This document shows positions 8,018 through 17,400 of a stretch of DNA of 64,000 nucleotides, in pieces; position 1 is the stretch's first letter; the number at the start of each line of letters is the position of its first letter. A program made the translations under genes and the position numbers. Source of the stretch: Rivularia sp. PCC 7116 (GTDB lineage: Bacteria; Cyanobacteriota; Cyanobacteriia; Cyanobacteriales; Nostocaceae). Where the stretch lies: assembly GCF_000316665.1 (NCBI RefSeq), contig NC_019678.1:2046001-2110000 (forward strand), in the 5' to 3' direction. The notes beneath the pieces were generated by a model. It was given only the letters and a program-made list of their open reading frames with translations. It did no database searches and was not told the origin of the DNA.

Positions 8018-9718
8018 TTATGAATTGCTTATCAATTGGTGACATAGAAAACGTTGAATTTTACCGCTAGAAGTTTTTGGAATAGTACCTTTTTTAAGTA
8101 ACTTTATAGTATCTACCTTAATTTCATGAATAGTGGCGATATTAGTACGAATTTTTTTGCAAATTTCTTCAGATTCTCCTTTATAAGCAAACTTTACTTC
8201 TGCTAAAATCGCTAATTTTTCTTCTCCATCTATATCTACACTAATAGCTGCACAAGAATTAGGAATAATAGTAGTATGACTTGTTTCTACGGTCAACTCA
8301 ATATCTTGAGAATAGTGATTACGACCATTTATAATAATTAAATCTTTCATACGACCGGTTATATATAATTCTCCGTTACTGAAAAATCCTAAATCTTCAG
8401 TTCTGAAAAACTTGTTTTCTACCTTTTCTCTTAAAATAGCTTCAAAATTTTTTTTCGTTAGCTCTGATTGATTCCAATAACCTTGAGTGATACTGGCACT
8501 CCTAACCCAAATTTCACCTATTTGATTTTCTGAACATTCTTGTAAAGTCTCTGGGTCAACAATAATTACTTCTTGTTCTAACCAACTATGACCACAACTA
8601 ACTAATTGATATATTTTTTTATTCTCAGAATAATTATTATTTGTTGTCTTATAAATTATTTTTTTATTTTTTAAAGCTTCACTATCAACATTGATAATAT
8701 TAGGAGCTTTATCTTTAAAACCGCCGGAAATAAATAAAGTAGCTTCAGCCATCCCGTAACAAGGATAGAAAGCAGAAGCTTGAAATCCGCAATCTGCAAA
8801 AGCGGTAGTAAATCTTTCTAAAGTTTGGACTCTTACTTTTTCTGCACCATTAAAAGCAACTTCCCAACTGCTTAAGTCAAGATTAGCTTTTTGTTCAGCA
8901 GTAATTTTATCAACACACAAATCATAAGCAAAATTAGGACCGCCGCTAGTAGTTGCCCTATATTTTGATATGGCTTCTAACCACCTTCTCGGTTTCTGCA
9001 CAAAGCTAAATGGTGACATCAAAGTGACAGGAAAACCACTGTAAATTGGTTCTAATATTCCTCCAATTAATCCCATATCGTGATACGGAGGTAGCCAGAT
9101 AACACCTTGACTTTGATTATTATGTTCAAATGCTTGATGAATAATTTTTAAATTATGTAAAAGATTTTGATGGCTAACCATAACTCCTTTAGGTGAGCCA
9201 GTAGAGCCAGAAGTATATTGAAGAAAAGCGAGACTATCACTGTGAATAACAGGATATTGCCACTTTTGTGCGATGTCACAATTAATTATGTCTGTTTTGA
9301 AACAGTATAATGTTTTTAATTCTGGTATCTCAGTAAATTTGCGCTCTACTTTACTAAAAGCTGAAGTACTAGTCAAAGCAATTTTTGCTTGAGCATTACG
9401 AACAATAGCTACTAAACGGGATAGCGAACGATTAGGACGAGGTGGATAAGTAGGTATAGGAATTACACCTGCATATAAACAACCAAAAAAAGCAGTGATG
9501 TAATCTAAACCAGGAGGATAGAGTAATAAAGCTCTTTCTCCGGTTAAATTTAGCGATTGTAATTGAGCCGCAATCGCTTTGGCTTGTAATTCTAAATCTC
9601 TATAAGTTAAATTCAGTTCTTTGGTTTCACCATCACTTAGAAAAGTGTAAGCCTGTTTTTGGGGTTCAATAGTTGCTCTATAATCTAAAAGCTCTACTAA
9701 ATTATTAAACTGTTTCAT
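8018..9718 (-). CDS. Fatty acyl-AMP ligase (FAAL)
   Basis: 566 residues, adenylate-forming superfamily. The N-terminus (LLDYRATIEPQKQAYTFL) is the usual FAAL start. The ATP loop is YTSGSTGSPKG at 168-178, the domain carries WLPPYHDMGLIGG and the C-terminal lysine is Lys553 in KTSSGKIQR. FAALs convert a free fatty acid to the acyl-AMP and hand it to a holo-ACP rather than to CoA. The acyl acceptor is probably the ACP at 5887-6213 or the internal ACP of the TE-ACP-AOS protein. The gene converges on the methyltransferase gene with a 35-bp gap, so it belongs to a separate minus-strand transcript, possibly shared with the MFS gene upstream. Family call is secure; the chain length is not visible. 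Confidence 0.92.
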   Translation of the reverse strand: MKQFNNLVELLDYRATIEPQKQAYTFLSDGETKELNLTYRDLELQAKAIAAQLQSLNLTGERALLLYPPGLDYITAFFGCLYAGVIPIPTYPPRPNRSLSRLVAIVRNAQAKIALTSTSAFSKVERKFTEIPELKTLYCFKTDIINCDIAQKWQYPVIHSDSLAFLQYTSGSTGSPKGVMVSHQNLLHNLKIIHQAFEHNNQSQGVIWLPPYHDMGLIGGILEPIYSGFPVTLMSPFSFVQKPRRWLEAISKYRATTSGGPNFAYDLCVDKITAEQKANLDLSSWEVAFNGAEKVRVQTLERFTTAFADCGFQASAFYPCYGMAEATLFISGGFKDKAPNIINVDSEALKNKKIIYKTTNNNYSENKKIYQLVSCGHSWLEQEVIIVDPETLQECSENQIGEIWVRSASITQGYWNQSELTKKNFEAILREKVENKFFRTEDLGFFSNGELYITGRMKDLIIINGRNHYSQDIELTVETSHTTIIPNSCAAISVDIDGEEKLAILAEVKFAYKGESEEICKKIRTNIATIHEIKVDTIKLLKKGTIPKTSSGKIQRFLCHQLISNS

Positions 9719-9942
9719 AATTTATTTAATTAATTCCAATTTTGAATTAAGTCTTGACGAAACTTTTTGTTGAGCCATAATTTTTACACCTAATGTAAAT
9801 TAAATAATGGCTTATGCTGCCTTTAAAGTAACTTGAGTTCAGTAGGGTTAGCATTGACAGAAAGCTTGTCCAGAAAGAAAATTTAAAAAATAAGTTTTGA
9901 TTGCAATCTCTTCTAATTAAAAATTGATTGGTAAAGTCTAAT

Positions 9943-10190
9943 TTATTTCCAATTATTGATTTGCCAAGCTTGTTTCTGGGCAAGAACTTGTAATTTTTTA
10001 TTAGGATTAACCACAGTTGGATTTCCGACTATCTTTAACATTTCCAAATCAGATATACTATCTCCATAGCCAAAATGTTGCTAAATATAAATAATTTTGA
10101 ATAGCATTACTTTTTATCAAAGTTCTACCCACATCAAAAAAAAACGGCAATTCAAGACAAATTAAATTACCTCCAAAAACTGGAGACTTT
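9943..10190 (-). pseudogene. HAD-IB-type phosphatase remnant with internal deletion
   Basis: Minus-strand reading gives a degraded motif I region FFFDVGRTLIKSN (expected DVDGT) and then, after a frame change and an in-frame stop near 10081, the C-terminal part QHFGYGDSISDLEMLKIVGN with motif IV GDS-x-SD and a normal tail ending at TAA 9943-9945. The 150 or so residues that should separate these motifs are gone. Both ends fit the HAD subfamily IB hydrolases (SerB-like) that occur beside lipid and acyltransferase genes. The remnant lies between the MFS exporter and the FAAL, so the cluster once encoded a phosphatase. The first motif overlaps the end of the exporter gene by a few bases. Confidence 0.7.
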
Positions 10191-11505
10191 ATTTTATATC
10201 CGGTAGTCTATCTTCAACAAATCTAATTGAAGGATACTGATAAGCAATAGTAGTAGCTAAAATCACTAATATTCCTATTAAAATAAACATTAAACCAATA
10301 CCACGCCCAACTCCTACTCCAATCAAAGTTCCTATACTATTACTCAGTAAACCTCCTTCTAGGAGTAGAGGCTGAAAAATATAATCTGTCAACGGACCTG
10401 CAATAACATAAGCTAAAGGAAAAGATGAATAGGCGATAGCTCCCCAAATAGCAAATACTCTTCCTTGATATTCTGGAGCAACTTTAACTTGCCTGATAGC
10501 ATTGGCACAACCCATAATAATAGGAATACTAAAAAATACTAAAAAACCAGAAACGGTAATTAGGATAGGCGATGGTCTTAATCCTGTCAGCAAAATGCCA
10601 ATACCGAGAAAGATTTCAAAACAAAATACCCTTTGAATTTTTTTATTTGATCCGCCCCAAGCTGTCATCAATATAGCACCAAAGAAATAACCGCTACCAG
10701 CGATAGATAAAATTTTTCCTAGTGTTTGTACATCAGTAAAACCTAAAACCATTGGTGTAATTAAAACTTGAGCTAAGCCAATAGTAAAATTAGTTATAAC
10801 AAAAAACATTAATAGATTGAATAATCCAGGTCTTCTCCAGATATAATTCCAAGCATCGCTAATTTCTTTCCATGGTCTGTTTTCACTGATTTTATTTTTA
10901 ATGTTTAACTGATGCTTAGGGAAACGTACAAATAACAAGGTTAATAATGCGATACCAAAAGTGGCAAAGTCAATTAATATTATTCCTTTTAGTTGAATTG
11001 CTTCTAAGAGTATTCCTGCAAGTACGGGGGATAATAATTTTTCCGCTGCTAGTGATAGTTGAATCATTCCATTAACTTGACCAAAATATTTTTTGTTAAC
11101 AAGTAAAGTTGGAATAGAATGATAAGCAGGTATTTGAAATCCTTCAGATATCGAGTGAAAAGCTATTGCTAAATAAACATGCCAAATTTTCAAAGCATCA
11201 TAATATAGCAGTATAGCAACAAGAAAAGTGCTGATTCCAGAAGCTATATCAGCTAAAATCATTATCCAGCGACGATTCCAGTTATCTGCAATTACTCCAG
11301 ATAAAGGAGCAACTAAAATGTATGGTAATTCAATGAATAAATAAATTAGAGAAAATTGTATCGTCGATCCAGTTAACTGATATACCCATACTCCAAGAGC
11401 AAAACTTGTTAAACCAGAACCAATTAAAGAGATAACTTGCCCAAACCAAATACAAATGAAATTTCTCATATAGTTCTGAAAAAAACGAGTATTACTAACC
11501 GACAA
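10189..11505 (-). CDS. MFS transporter (EntS-like efflux permease)
   Basis: 438 residues with about twelve hydrophobic helices. The first repeat carries PLSGVIADNWNRRWIMILAD, the MFS motif A loop between helices 2 and 3; the region APEYQGRVFAIWGAI in the second half is its counterpart and is typical of the MFS_3/EntS group of siderophore and drug exporters. It probably exports the product of the lipid cluster across the cytoplasmic membrane. It starts 15 bp downstream of the small membrane protein gene, on the same strand, so the two are likely co-transcribed. The final codons run into the HAD remnant. Substrate is inferred only from neighbours. Confidence 0.85.
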   Translation of the reverse strand: MSVSNTRFFQNYMRNFICIWFGQVISLIGSGLTSFALGVWVYQLTGSTIQFSLIYLFIELPYILVAPLSGVIADNWNRRWIMILADIASGISTFLVAILLYYDALKIWHVYLAIAFHSISEGFQIPAYHSIPTLLVNKKYFGQVNGMIQLSLAAEKLLSPVLAGILLEAIQLKGIILIDFATFGIALLTLLFVRFPKHQLNIKNKISENRPWKEISDAWNYIWRRPGLFNLLMFFVITNFTIGLAQVLITPMVLGFTDVQTLGKILSIAGSGYFFGAILMTAWGGSNKKIQRVFCFEIFLGIGILLTGLRPSPILITVSGFLVFFSIPIIMGCANAIRQVKVAPEYQGRVFAIWGAIAYSSFPLAYVIAGPLTDYIFQPLLLEGGLLSNSIGTLIGVGVGRGIGLMFILIGILVILATTIAYQYPSIRFVEDRLPDIK

Positions 11506-11520
11506 AGAATCGCTATCAAG

Positions 11521-12024
11521 CTACTTCCAATCCTGATAACGAAAAACAAGGTAGTTTAAAATAATTGGAACTTCGTAAAGCAGAAGTATAAAAAATAGTA
11601 AAGTACTAGGAGGGTATTTTTGATTGAACTTTGTCATATCATTTTCAATCTTATAGATTTTATGACTCCACTGCGGAATTTTGTAGGACAATAAAAAAAT
11701 AACGAAGTATGACCAATACCATGGTAAAGATCCGTAATAAACTAGCGTACAAACCCCGGTAACAAAAATTATTGTTGTTGCAAATACCAAAACTGGAAGG
11801 TTAGAAACTACCATGACTAAAAAGCTTACCCCCAAAACTACCATTGTCCAAGGTGATGGAATCAGCCAATAAATAATTCCATAAGCTGAGTACCAAGTTC
11901 CAAATAATGCTATGAGGTGAATAACGTTGATACCAAATTGTGAATGACGGCACAAATGGCGTTGGTAAAGTTCCTCAAATTCTACGTCTAGTAAACTCAT
12001 TGGATAATCTGATAACCGATCCAT
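11521..12024 (-). CDS. Four-helix membrane protein, possibly Mpo1/DUF962-like
   Basis: 167 residues with four to five hydrophobic segments and no signal peptide. The N-terminal cytosolic part YQRHLCRHSQFGINVIHLIALFG has spaced His, Asn and His residues before the first helix. This resembles the Tyr-x-x-H...N...H pattern of DUF962/Mpo1 proteins, the Fe(II) dioxygenases that alpha-oxidise 2-hydroxy fatty acids from phytosphingosine. I recognise the resemblance by eye only, so the family call is tentative. The gene lies 15 bp upstream of the MFS exporter gene and is the first gene of that minus-strand unit. A lipid-processing role beside an alpha-oxoamine synthase would make sense. Otherwise it is a hypothetical membrane protein. 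Confidence 0.55.
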   Translation of the reverse strand: MDRLSDYPMSLLDVEFEELYQRHLCRHSQFGINVIHLIALFGTWYSAYGIIYWLIPSPWTMVVLGVSFLVMVVSNLPVLVFATTIIFVTGVCTLVYYGSLPWYWSYFVIFLLSYKIPQWSHKIYKIENDMTKFNQKYPPSTLLFFILLLYEVPIILNYLVFRYQDWK

Positions 12025-12335
12025 AATTTTCTCCGTATACCGGGCGGCGTTATGTGGTAATGAGCATGGTGGTTAGGAATTTAGAAATAATGGTTAATTC
12101 TGCATTCTTAATTCTTCTAGATTTTGTAAATATGAATGAATCTTACATTTTCAGATTAAAGTTGTTCAATTATTTACTTTTTTTGCTGCTATCATTATTA
12201 GAAATTTGTAATCTGCTTAACTGCTACAGTTTTTTTTACAGAACAATCGGGAAGAAGTAGAGAAGATTACCCGAATTAATCCAGATTTGAAGTTTAACAA
12301 TTAGCTAAATTGATGTCTAAATATAGACAAACATC
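12025..12335. other. Intergenic stretch, no gene seen
   Basis: This AT-rich stretch lies upstream of the small membrane protein gene. A 68-codon plus-strand frame at 12054-12260 is hydrophobic because of the T-rich sequence and has no ribosome site or family resemblance. The promoter for the minus-strand MFS unit should lie near 12030-12100. The IS5 remnant begins immediately after. Confidence 0.4.
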
Positions 12336-13078
12336 TATAGAACCCCGGAAGGGATCTATTTAACTAGTCGCTAATCTTTTAAGCATCAGCCGGACAAAAC
12401 AAAGATTTACTTTAGCGTTAGAGTGTTCAAGAGTTCTTTCAAAATTTTTAACCAAGCTTTTACATCTCTCCATCCAAGAGGCGCGTTCTTTCTATGAGCC
12501 ACATTGCTTTGACCGGAAGAAAGCCTCGGATTCCTTCTTTTTCTTTTTGAGCTTTTGAAGGTTTAGGTAACAACTTAAATCTAATCTTAGTCATTATAGT
12601 ACGGATAATTTTTTTTTCACTCTACCTCTAATTTTCGGGGTGATATTCATTGTCAAGAAGGATAGTAATTTTGGGAATATTGACGGGTTTATACCAATTC
12701 TGTATGAGGCTGCGCTCAATTGCCCTCACTCTATAAGAGTGGGGCTACCTAAACAAAGCCCGTCTACACGGGCTAAATTCGGCGCATCTTTATAAAGAAA
12801 TGGTATTAGATTTGAAATAATCAATATTATCTGAGAGCATTTCAATTAAACCAATATCGTCCGACACTGAAGCAATGGTTGCGTGAGTAAAAAAAGGAAA
12901 CCCTAAAGTATCCACTGATAAATGCCTTTGAATCCCGTTTGTAGCTTTGTAAAAGCAAAATTCCTTTGATTCTACACTGGCGTTACAAGTATTTTTTACT
13001 GCTTGTGAGTCAATGATAATTAAGGTTATTTTGGATTATTATACCGGAAAATGTAAAGATACCTTCCGGGGTTCTATA
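12336..13078 (-). mobile_element. Decayed IS5-family insertion sequence with perfect 17-bp terminal repeats
   Basis: Perfect inverted repeats bound the element: TATAGAACCCCGGAAGG at 12336-12352 and its complement at 13062-13078. On the minus strand, pieces of a DDE transposase can be read: DSQAVKNTCNASVES and GIQRHLSVDTLGFPFFTHA (about 13020-12850), then VNIPKITILLDNEYHPEN (about 12680), then WMERCKSLVKNFERTLEHS near the C-terminus (about 12480-12410). These are the order and motifs of IS5-group transposases. The N-terminal third is deleted, stops and frameshifts are frequent, and a small MITE-like insert interrupts it. It is certainly inactive. Confidence 0.85.
12688..12808. repeat. MITE-like insert nested in the IS5 transposase remnant
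   Basis: A block of about 120 bp begins with ATACCAATTCTGTAT (12691) and ends with TATAAAGAAATGGTAT (12791-12806), imperfect inverted repeats. It separates two pieces of transposase that are adjacent in the intact family. The interior carries a phrase with a hairpin (GCCCG...CGGGC, about 12759-12773), a common cyanobacterial interspersed motif. No coding capacity. Confidence 0.6.
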
Positions 13079-13488
13079 TGAGCTTTTATATGAGTCAGGG
13101 GATGACTTTTATGAGATAGAGATATCAAGAGTAGAGCTATTATTAAAATTAATTCGTTGCAACTATTTTAAGTTTCTTCTTGATACGGCTTAGTGCTATT
13201 CATAACATAGTATATATGCTATATAACAAGAAATACTTCTCCATACCTATCAATAAAAGTACGTATTACATAGTTATTAAGCGTTGTTAAATTAACAGGA
13301 GAAAAAAATAGTGAATAAAAATTTTCCCATAAGTGCATAAATCCCAAAAAGTACTACCCACATAATTAATAGAAGAGTACAAATATTATTTTCTTTGCCG
13401 AGTAAGCTAAATCAACAGGCATTCGGCATTGGATTTCCATATACGCAAAAAGTAAAACCGAGTTCAATTTGATTGGAGGATATCTGAT
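13079..13488. other. Intergenic stretch upstream of a small ORF
   Basis: AT-rich. No gene was recognised. A strong ribosome-binding sequence, TTGGAGGATATCTGAT, lies at 13473-13488 directly before the small ORF, so its promoter should lie within this stretch. Confidence 0.4.
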
Positions 13489-13641
13489 ATGGTCGCTAAT
13501 ATCACTCACGATAACGATAATCGCATATCTCAGCTCAGAATTTTAGATGTTGCTTGCGATCGTATGACCTACTTCACCACAGAAGCTGGTTTGAAAGGAT
13601 TAGCGGATGCTCTTGTCCGCAGTCGCAATTTATATTTGTAA
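13489..13641 (+). CDS. Small protein of unknown function (50 residues)
   Basis: A 50-codon ORF starts at an ATG placed 9 nt after a near-perfect GGAGG ribosome site (13475-13479) and ends with TAA at 13639-13641. The sequence begins MVANITHDNDNRISQL and ends ALVRSRNLYL. It is soluble and amphipathic, with GLKGLADALVRSRN resembling a helix, and has no signal peptide, cysteine pair or membrane segment. Codon use is balanced and unlike the AT-rich junk frames around it. I do not recognise a family. It could be a truncated end of a larger gene, a regulatory small protein or a peptide precursor; the strong ribosome site argues that it is translated. Confidence 0.5.
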   Translation: MVANITHDNDNRISQLRILDVACDRMTYFTTEAGLKGLADALVRSRNLYL

Positions 13642-14411
13642 TAGCCCTTGTGATTTGTAAACCCCAGATAAGAAGGGCATCAAGCATCAAGAAAATTGAA
13701 TCAAAAACTGTTTAATGTCTGAAAGCGGTAGAAAAATTAAACAGAGTTTTGGGCTAAAAGCCTTGCCTGATAGTGCTTTTAGTAATTTGTCTTGTTCCTT
13801 AACGTACAAAAACCCTTTTTGGGTGCGATCGCCCTGAGTACACCTACTCCTTCTTTGTTTCCCGAAGTAAAAATAGCACAAGAGCAAGTAATAAATGCTG
13901 CTTAAATTAATCGTTAATATCCCTCTATTTATCCGGTGTAATATCAATTTTTTCGCTTTGCAGTTGCCTTCAAAACTTTTTCTACCATTGAAATACATCA
14001 CACTTTAATCAATCATCAACCCCTGAACGGTTATGTTTAGCTTTGGTTCTATTAATAAGTTACAAAAAATATTGGTTTATTTGTCAACAATTTTACTATT
14101 CGGATTTCTTATTCACTTCATAAATTATTATTTACAATATTTATGATAACTTCCACTAAAAATGTTTAGAATTGTACTTGTAATAGATATTAAATGTCTA
14201 TAAGAATATGTACAAAAAATTTATTGCAAAGCAGGAGACGTCAATCTTAGGTAATTAGCTCTACTCTTAATCTGGCTACTAACTACTCTTATTTTAAGTT
14301 TGTCTGACAAAAAAATGTTTTTAATCGTCTTTAAAAAGCTTATTTAATTTGGCTATAAATATAAATTTAAGAACGATAGAAATTGTTTTTTTATGGAGAG
14401 AATAAAGAGAA
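13642..14411. other. 770-bp intergenic region upstream of the WD40 STAND gene
   Basis: The first half contains a HIP1-type octamer (GCGATCGC near 13827) and a minus-strand frame (13687-14001) that I do not accept as a gene; its C-terminal words look like a dispersed cyanobacterial repeat. The second half (14040-14400) is strongly AT-rich and ends with GGAGAG at 14395-14400 before the ATG at 14412. It probably holds the promoter and leader of the WD40 gene. Confidence 0.4.
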
Positions 14412-17400
14412 ATGAGTTCACAAAAATTGAAACGCAAACGCGGTGTCATACTTACGCCGAAAGGGTTACAAAAACTTCAACAGGCTAAGCTTAAGTTGGA
14501 AGCAGATGAAAACTTTGGAGATAGGTACACCTTAGAAGAAATAAGTGAACGCTGTAGTTTGTATACTGGTACAATTTCTAAAATATTAAATCGTGAAGGA
14601 GGAGTTGATAGAAAGAGTATTGAAGAGCTTTTTGAATGTTTTAAGTCACAAATAGAAAAAATTGACTATTTAAGCTCTAATACTCGTATCGATTTCGGAG
14701 AAGCTACTTGTGCATCTATTTTTTTTGGACGCACAGAAGAACTTTCTATTTTAGAGCAATGGATTCTTGATGAGCGTTGCCGAATGGTGGCAATCTTGGG
14801 AATAGGAGGTATCGGTAAAACTGCTTTATCTGTCAAGTTTATAGAACAGATTAAAGAAAATTTTGAGTATGTTATTTGGCGATCGCTACAAGAAGCTCCA
14901 CCCGTTGAAGCAGTCTTGAATAACCTGATCCAGTTTTTGTCTGATGAGCAGATAACAGAAGTTGACTTACCAGAAAGCCTACGTGATAGAGTATCGCAAC
15001 TGATTAATTATCTGCGGCAGCATCGCTGTTTGCTCGTACTGGATAATATGGAGTCGGTTTTGCGTAGTGGTAGTCGAGCGGGACTTTATCGAGAGGGATA
15101 TGAGGGGTATGGTGAACTTATAAGACGAGTGGGAGAAACAGTTCACCAAAGCTGCTTGATGTTAACTAGTCGGGAAAAGCCCAAAGAAGTGGCATCCCTA
15201 AAAGGAAAATTTCTACCAGTTCGCTCCTTATCATTAAATGGTTTAAAGACAGTAGAAGGGCGAGAAATATTTAAGGTCAAGGGGTTAAGTGAAACAGACG
15301 GTGAATGTATAAAGATAATTGAGCGCTATGTAGGTAATCCATTAGCCTTGAAGATAGTTGCTACGACTATTCAAGATGTCTTTGATGGTAATATATCTGA
15401 ATTTTTCAAACAAAATATAGTTGTTTTTGGTAACATTCGCGAGCTTTTAGAGCAGCAGTTTTCACGCTTGTCATGTTTAGAAAAAGATATAATGTACTGG
15501 TTGGCGATCAATCGTGAGCCAGTTTCGCTATCAGAATTAAGAGAAGATATCGTAACAGCAGTATCACCACAAAAATTATTGGAAGCGCTCGAATCTCTTA
15601 CCAGACGTATGTTAATTGAGAAAAGCGCAGCTAGTTTCACATTACAACCTGTAGTCATGGAGTATATGATTCATCGATTAGTAGAGCAGGTTTGTGAAGA
15701 GATTGAAACTGGAAATATCGACTTTTTCAGGTGCTATGCTTTAATGAAGGCGACTGCAAAAGACTACGTAAAAGAAAGCCAAATTCGCATCATCGTTGAA
15801 CCAGTTATTGATGGGTTGTTCGCAGTTTTAAGAAGCAAAAGAAACATAGTAAATCAGCTATGCCAAATTTTAGCACAGTTACGAGAAGAATCTCAGTTAG
15901 AAGTAGGGTATACGGCTGGAAATATTATCAATTTGCTTAATCAACTACAGATAGATTTAACCGGCTATGACTTTTCTTATTTGACTGTTTGGCAAGCAGA
16001 TTTGCGGAATGTGAAACTACATGATGTGAATTTTAAAAATGCTAATTTAGCTAAGTCTGTGTTTGCCGAAACATTTGGTGGGGTTATATCAGTAGCCTTT
16101 AGTCCTGATGCTAAACTTTGGGCTTTTGGTGACACCAAGGGTAACATTTACTTGCGAGAGGTTGTGAACGGCAGACAAGTTATTCTTTGTCGTGGGCATA
16201 CTAGCTGGGTTATATCACTTGCCTTTAGTCCTGATGGTAGAATTCTTGCCAGTGGTAGTGGTGATTACACGCTGAAGCTATGGGATGTTGAAACAGGTCA
16301 ATGCTTGCAAACTTTAGCAGGACATGATAATGAGGTTTGGTCAGTCGCCTTTAGTCCTGATGGTAGCTCAATATCAAGTGCTAGTGATGACCAGACTGTT
16401 AAGCTATGGAGTATCAGTACTGGTGAATGCCTTAAAACATTTCAAGGACACGCAAGTTGGGTACATTCAGTTGCTTTTAGTTCAAATGGGCAGATGATAG
16501 CAAGTGGTAGTGATGACCAAACGGTGAAATTATGGGATATCAGTACTGGTGAATGCCTCAAAACCTTGCAGGGACACCAAGATGGGATACGGGCAATTGC
16601 GATCTGCTCAAACGATCGGATACTTGCAAGTAGCAGTGAAGATCGCACGGTGAAGTTATGGGATATCAATACTGGTGAATGCCTTAAAACCTTGCAGGGA
16701 CATTTCAATGAAATATATTCAGTTGATATTAGTCCTCAAGGCGATCTCTTAGCTAGTGGTAGTCATGACCAGACAATTAAATTATGGGATATCAGTACTG
16801 GTGAATGTCTCAAAACCTTGCAGGGACATTCAAGCTCAGTATATTCGATTGCTTTTAATCGACAAGGCAATTTACTAGTAAGTGGCAGTTACGATCAGAC
16901 GGCAAAGCTATGGAGTGTTGGCAAAAATCAATGCTTGAGAACCTTACGAGGGTATACTAATCAGGTATTTTCAGTTGCCTTTAGTCCTGATGGGCAGACC
17001 TTAGCAAGTGGCAGTCAGGACTCTTCGGTGAGGTTATGGGATGTCAGCACAAGTCAAAGCCTACAAACTTTTCAGGGGCATTGTGCAGCTATTTGGTCAG
17101 TTGCCTTTAGTCCTGACGGTCAAACGCTCGCAAGCAGCAGTGAAGATCGAACGATAAGGTTGTGGGATGTAGCGAATCGTAACTTCCTGAAAGTTTTTCA
17201 GGGACATCGTGCTTTAGTCTGCTCAGTTGCCTTTAGTCCTGACGGTCAAACACTCGCTAGCAGCAGCGAAGATCAAACGATAAGGTTGTGGGATATTAAA
17301 ACTGGTCAAGTATTGAAAATTCTCCAAGGACATCGTGCAGCAGTTTGGTCAATTGCCTTTAGTCCCGACGGTCAAACATTAGCTAGTGGGAGTTATGACC

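Noticed and set aside
9747-9983. 78-codon minus-strand frame upstream of the FAAL
   Set aside because: It overlaps the real HAD remnant in another frame and shows no protein-like pattern.
12054-12260. 68-codon hydrophobic frame
   Set aside because: Hydrophobicity comes from T-rich sequence; no ribosome site or family resemblance.
13687-14001. 104-codon minus-strand frame
   Set aside because: No ribosome site and mixed composition; the C-terminal words look like a dispersed intergenic repeat rather than a protein.
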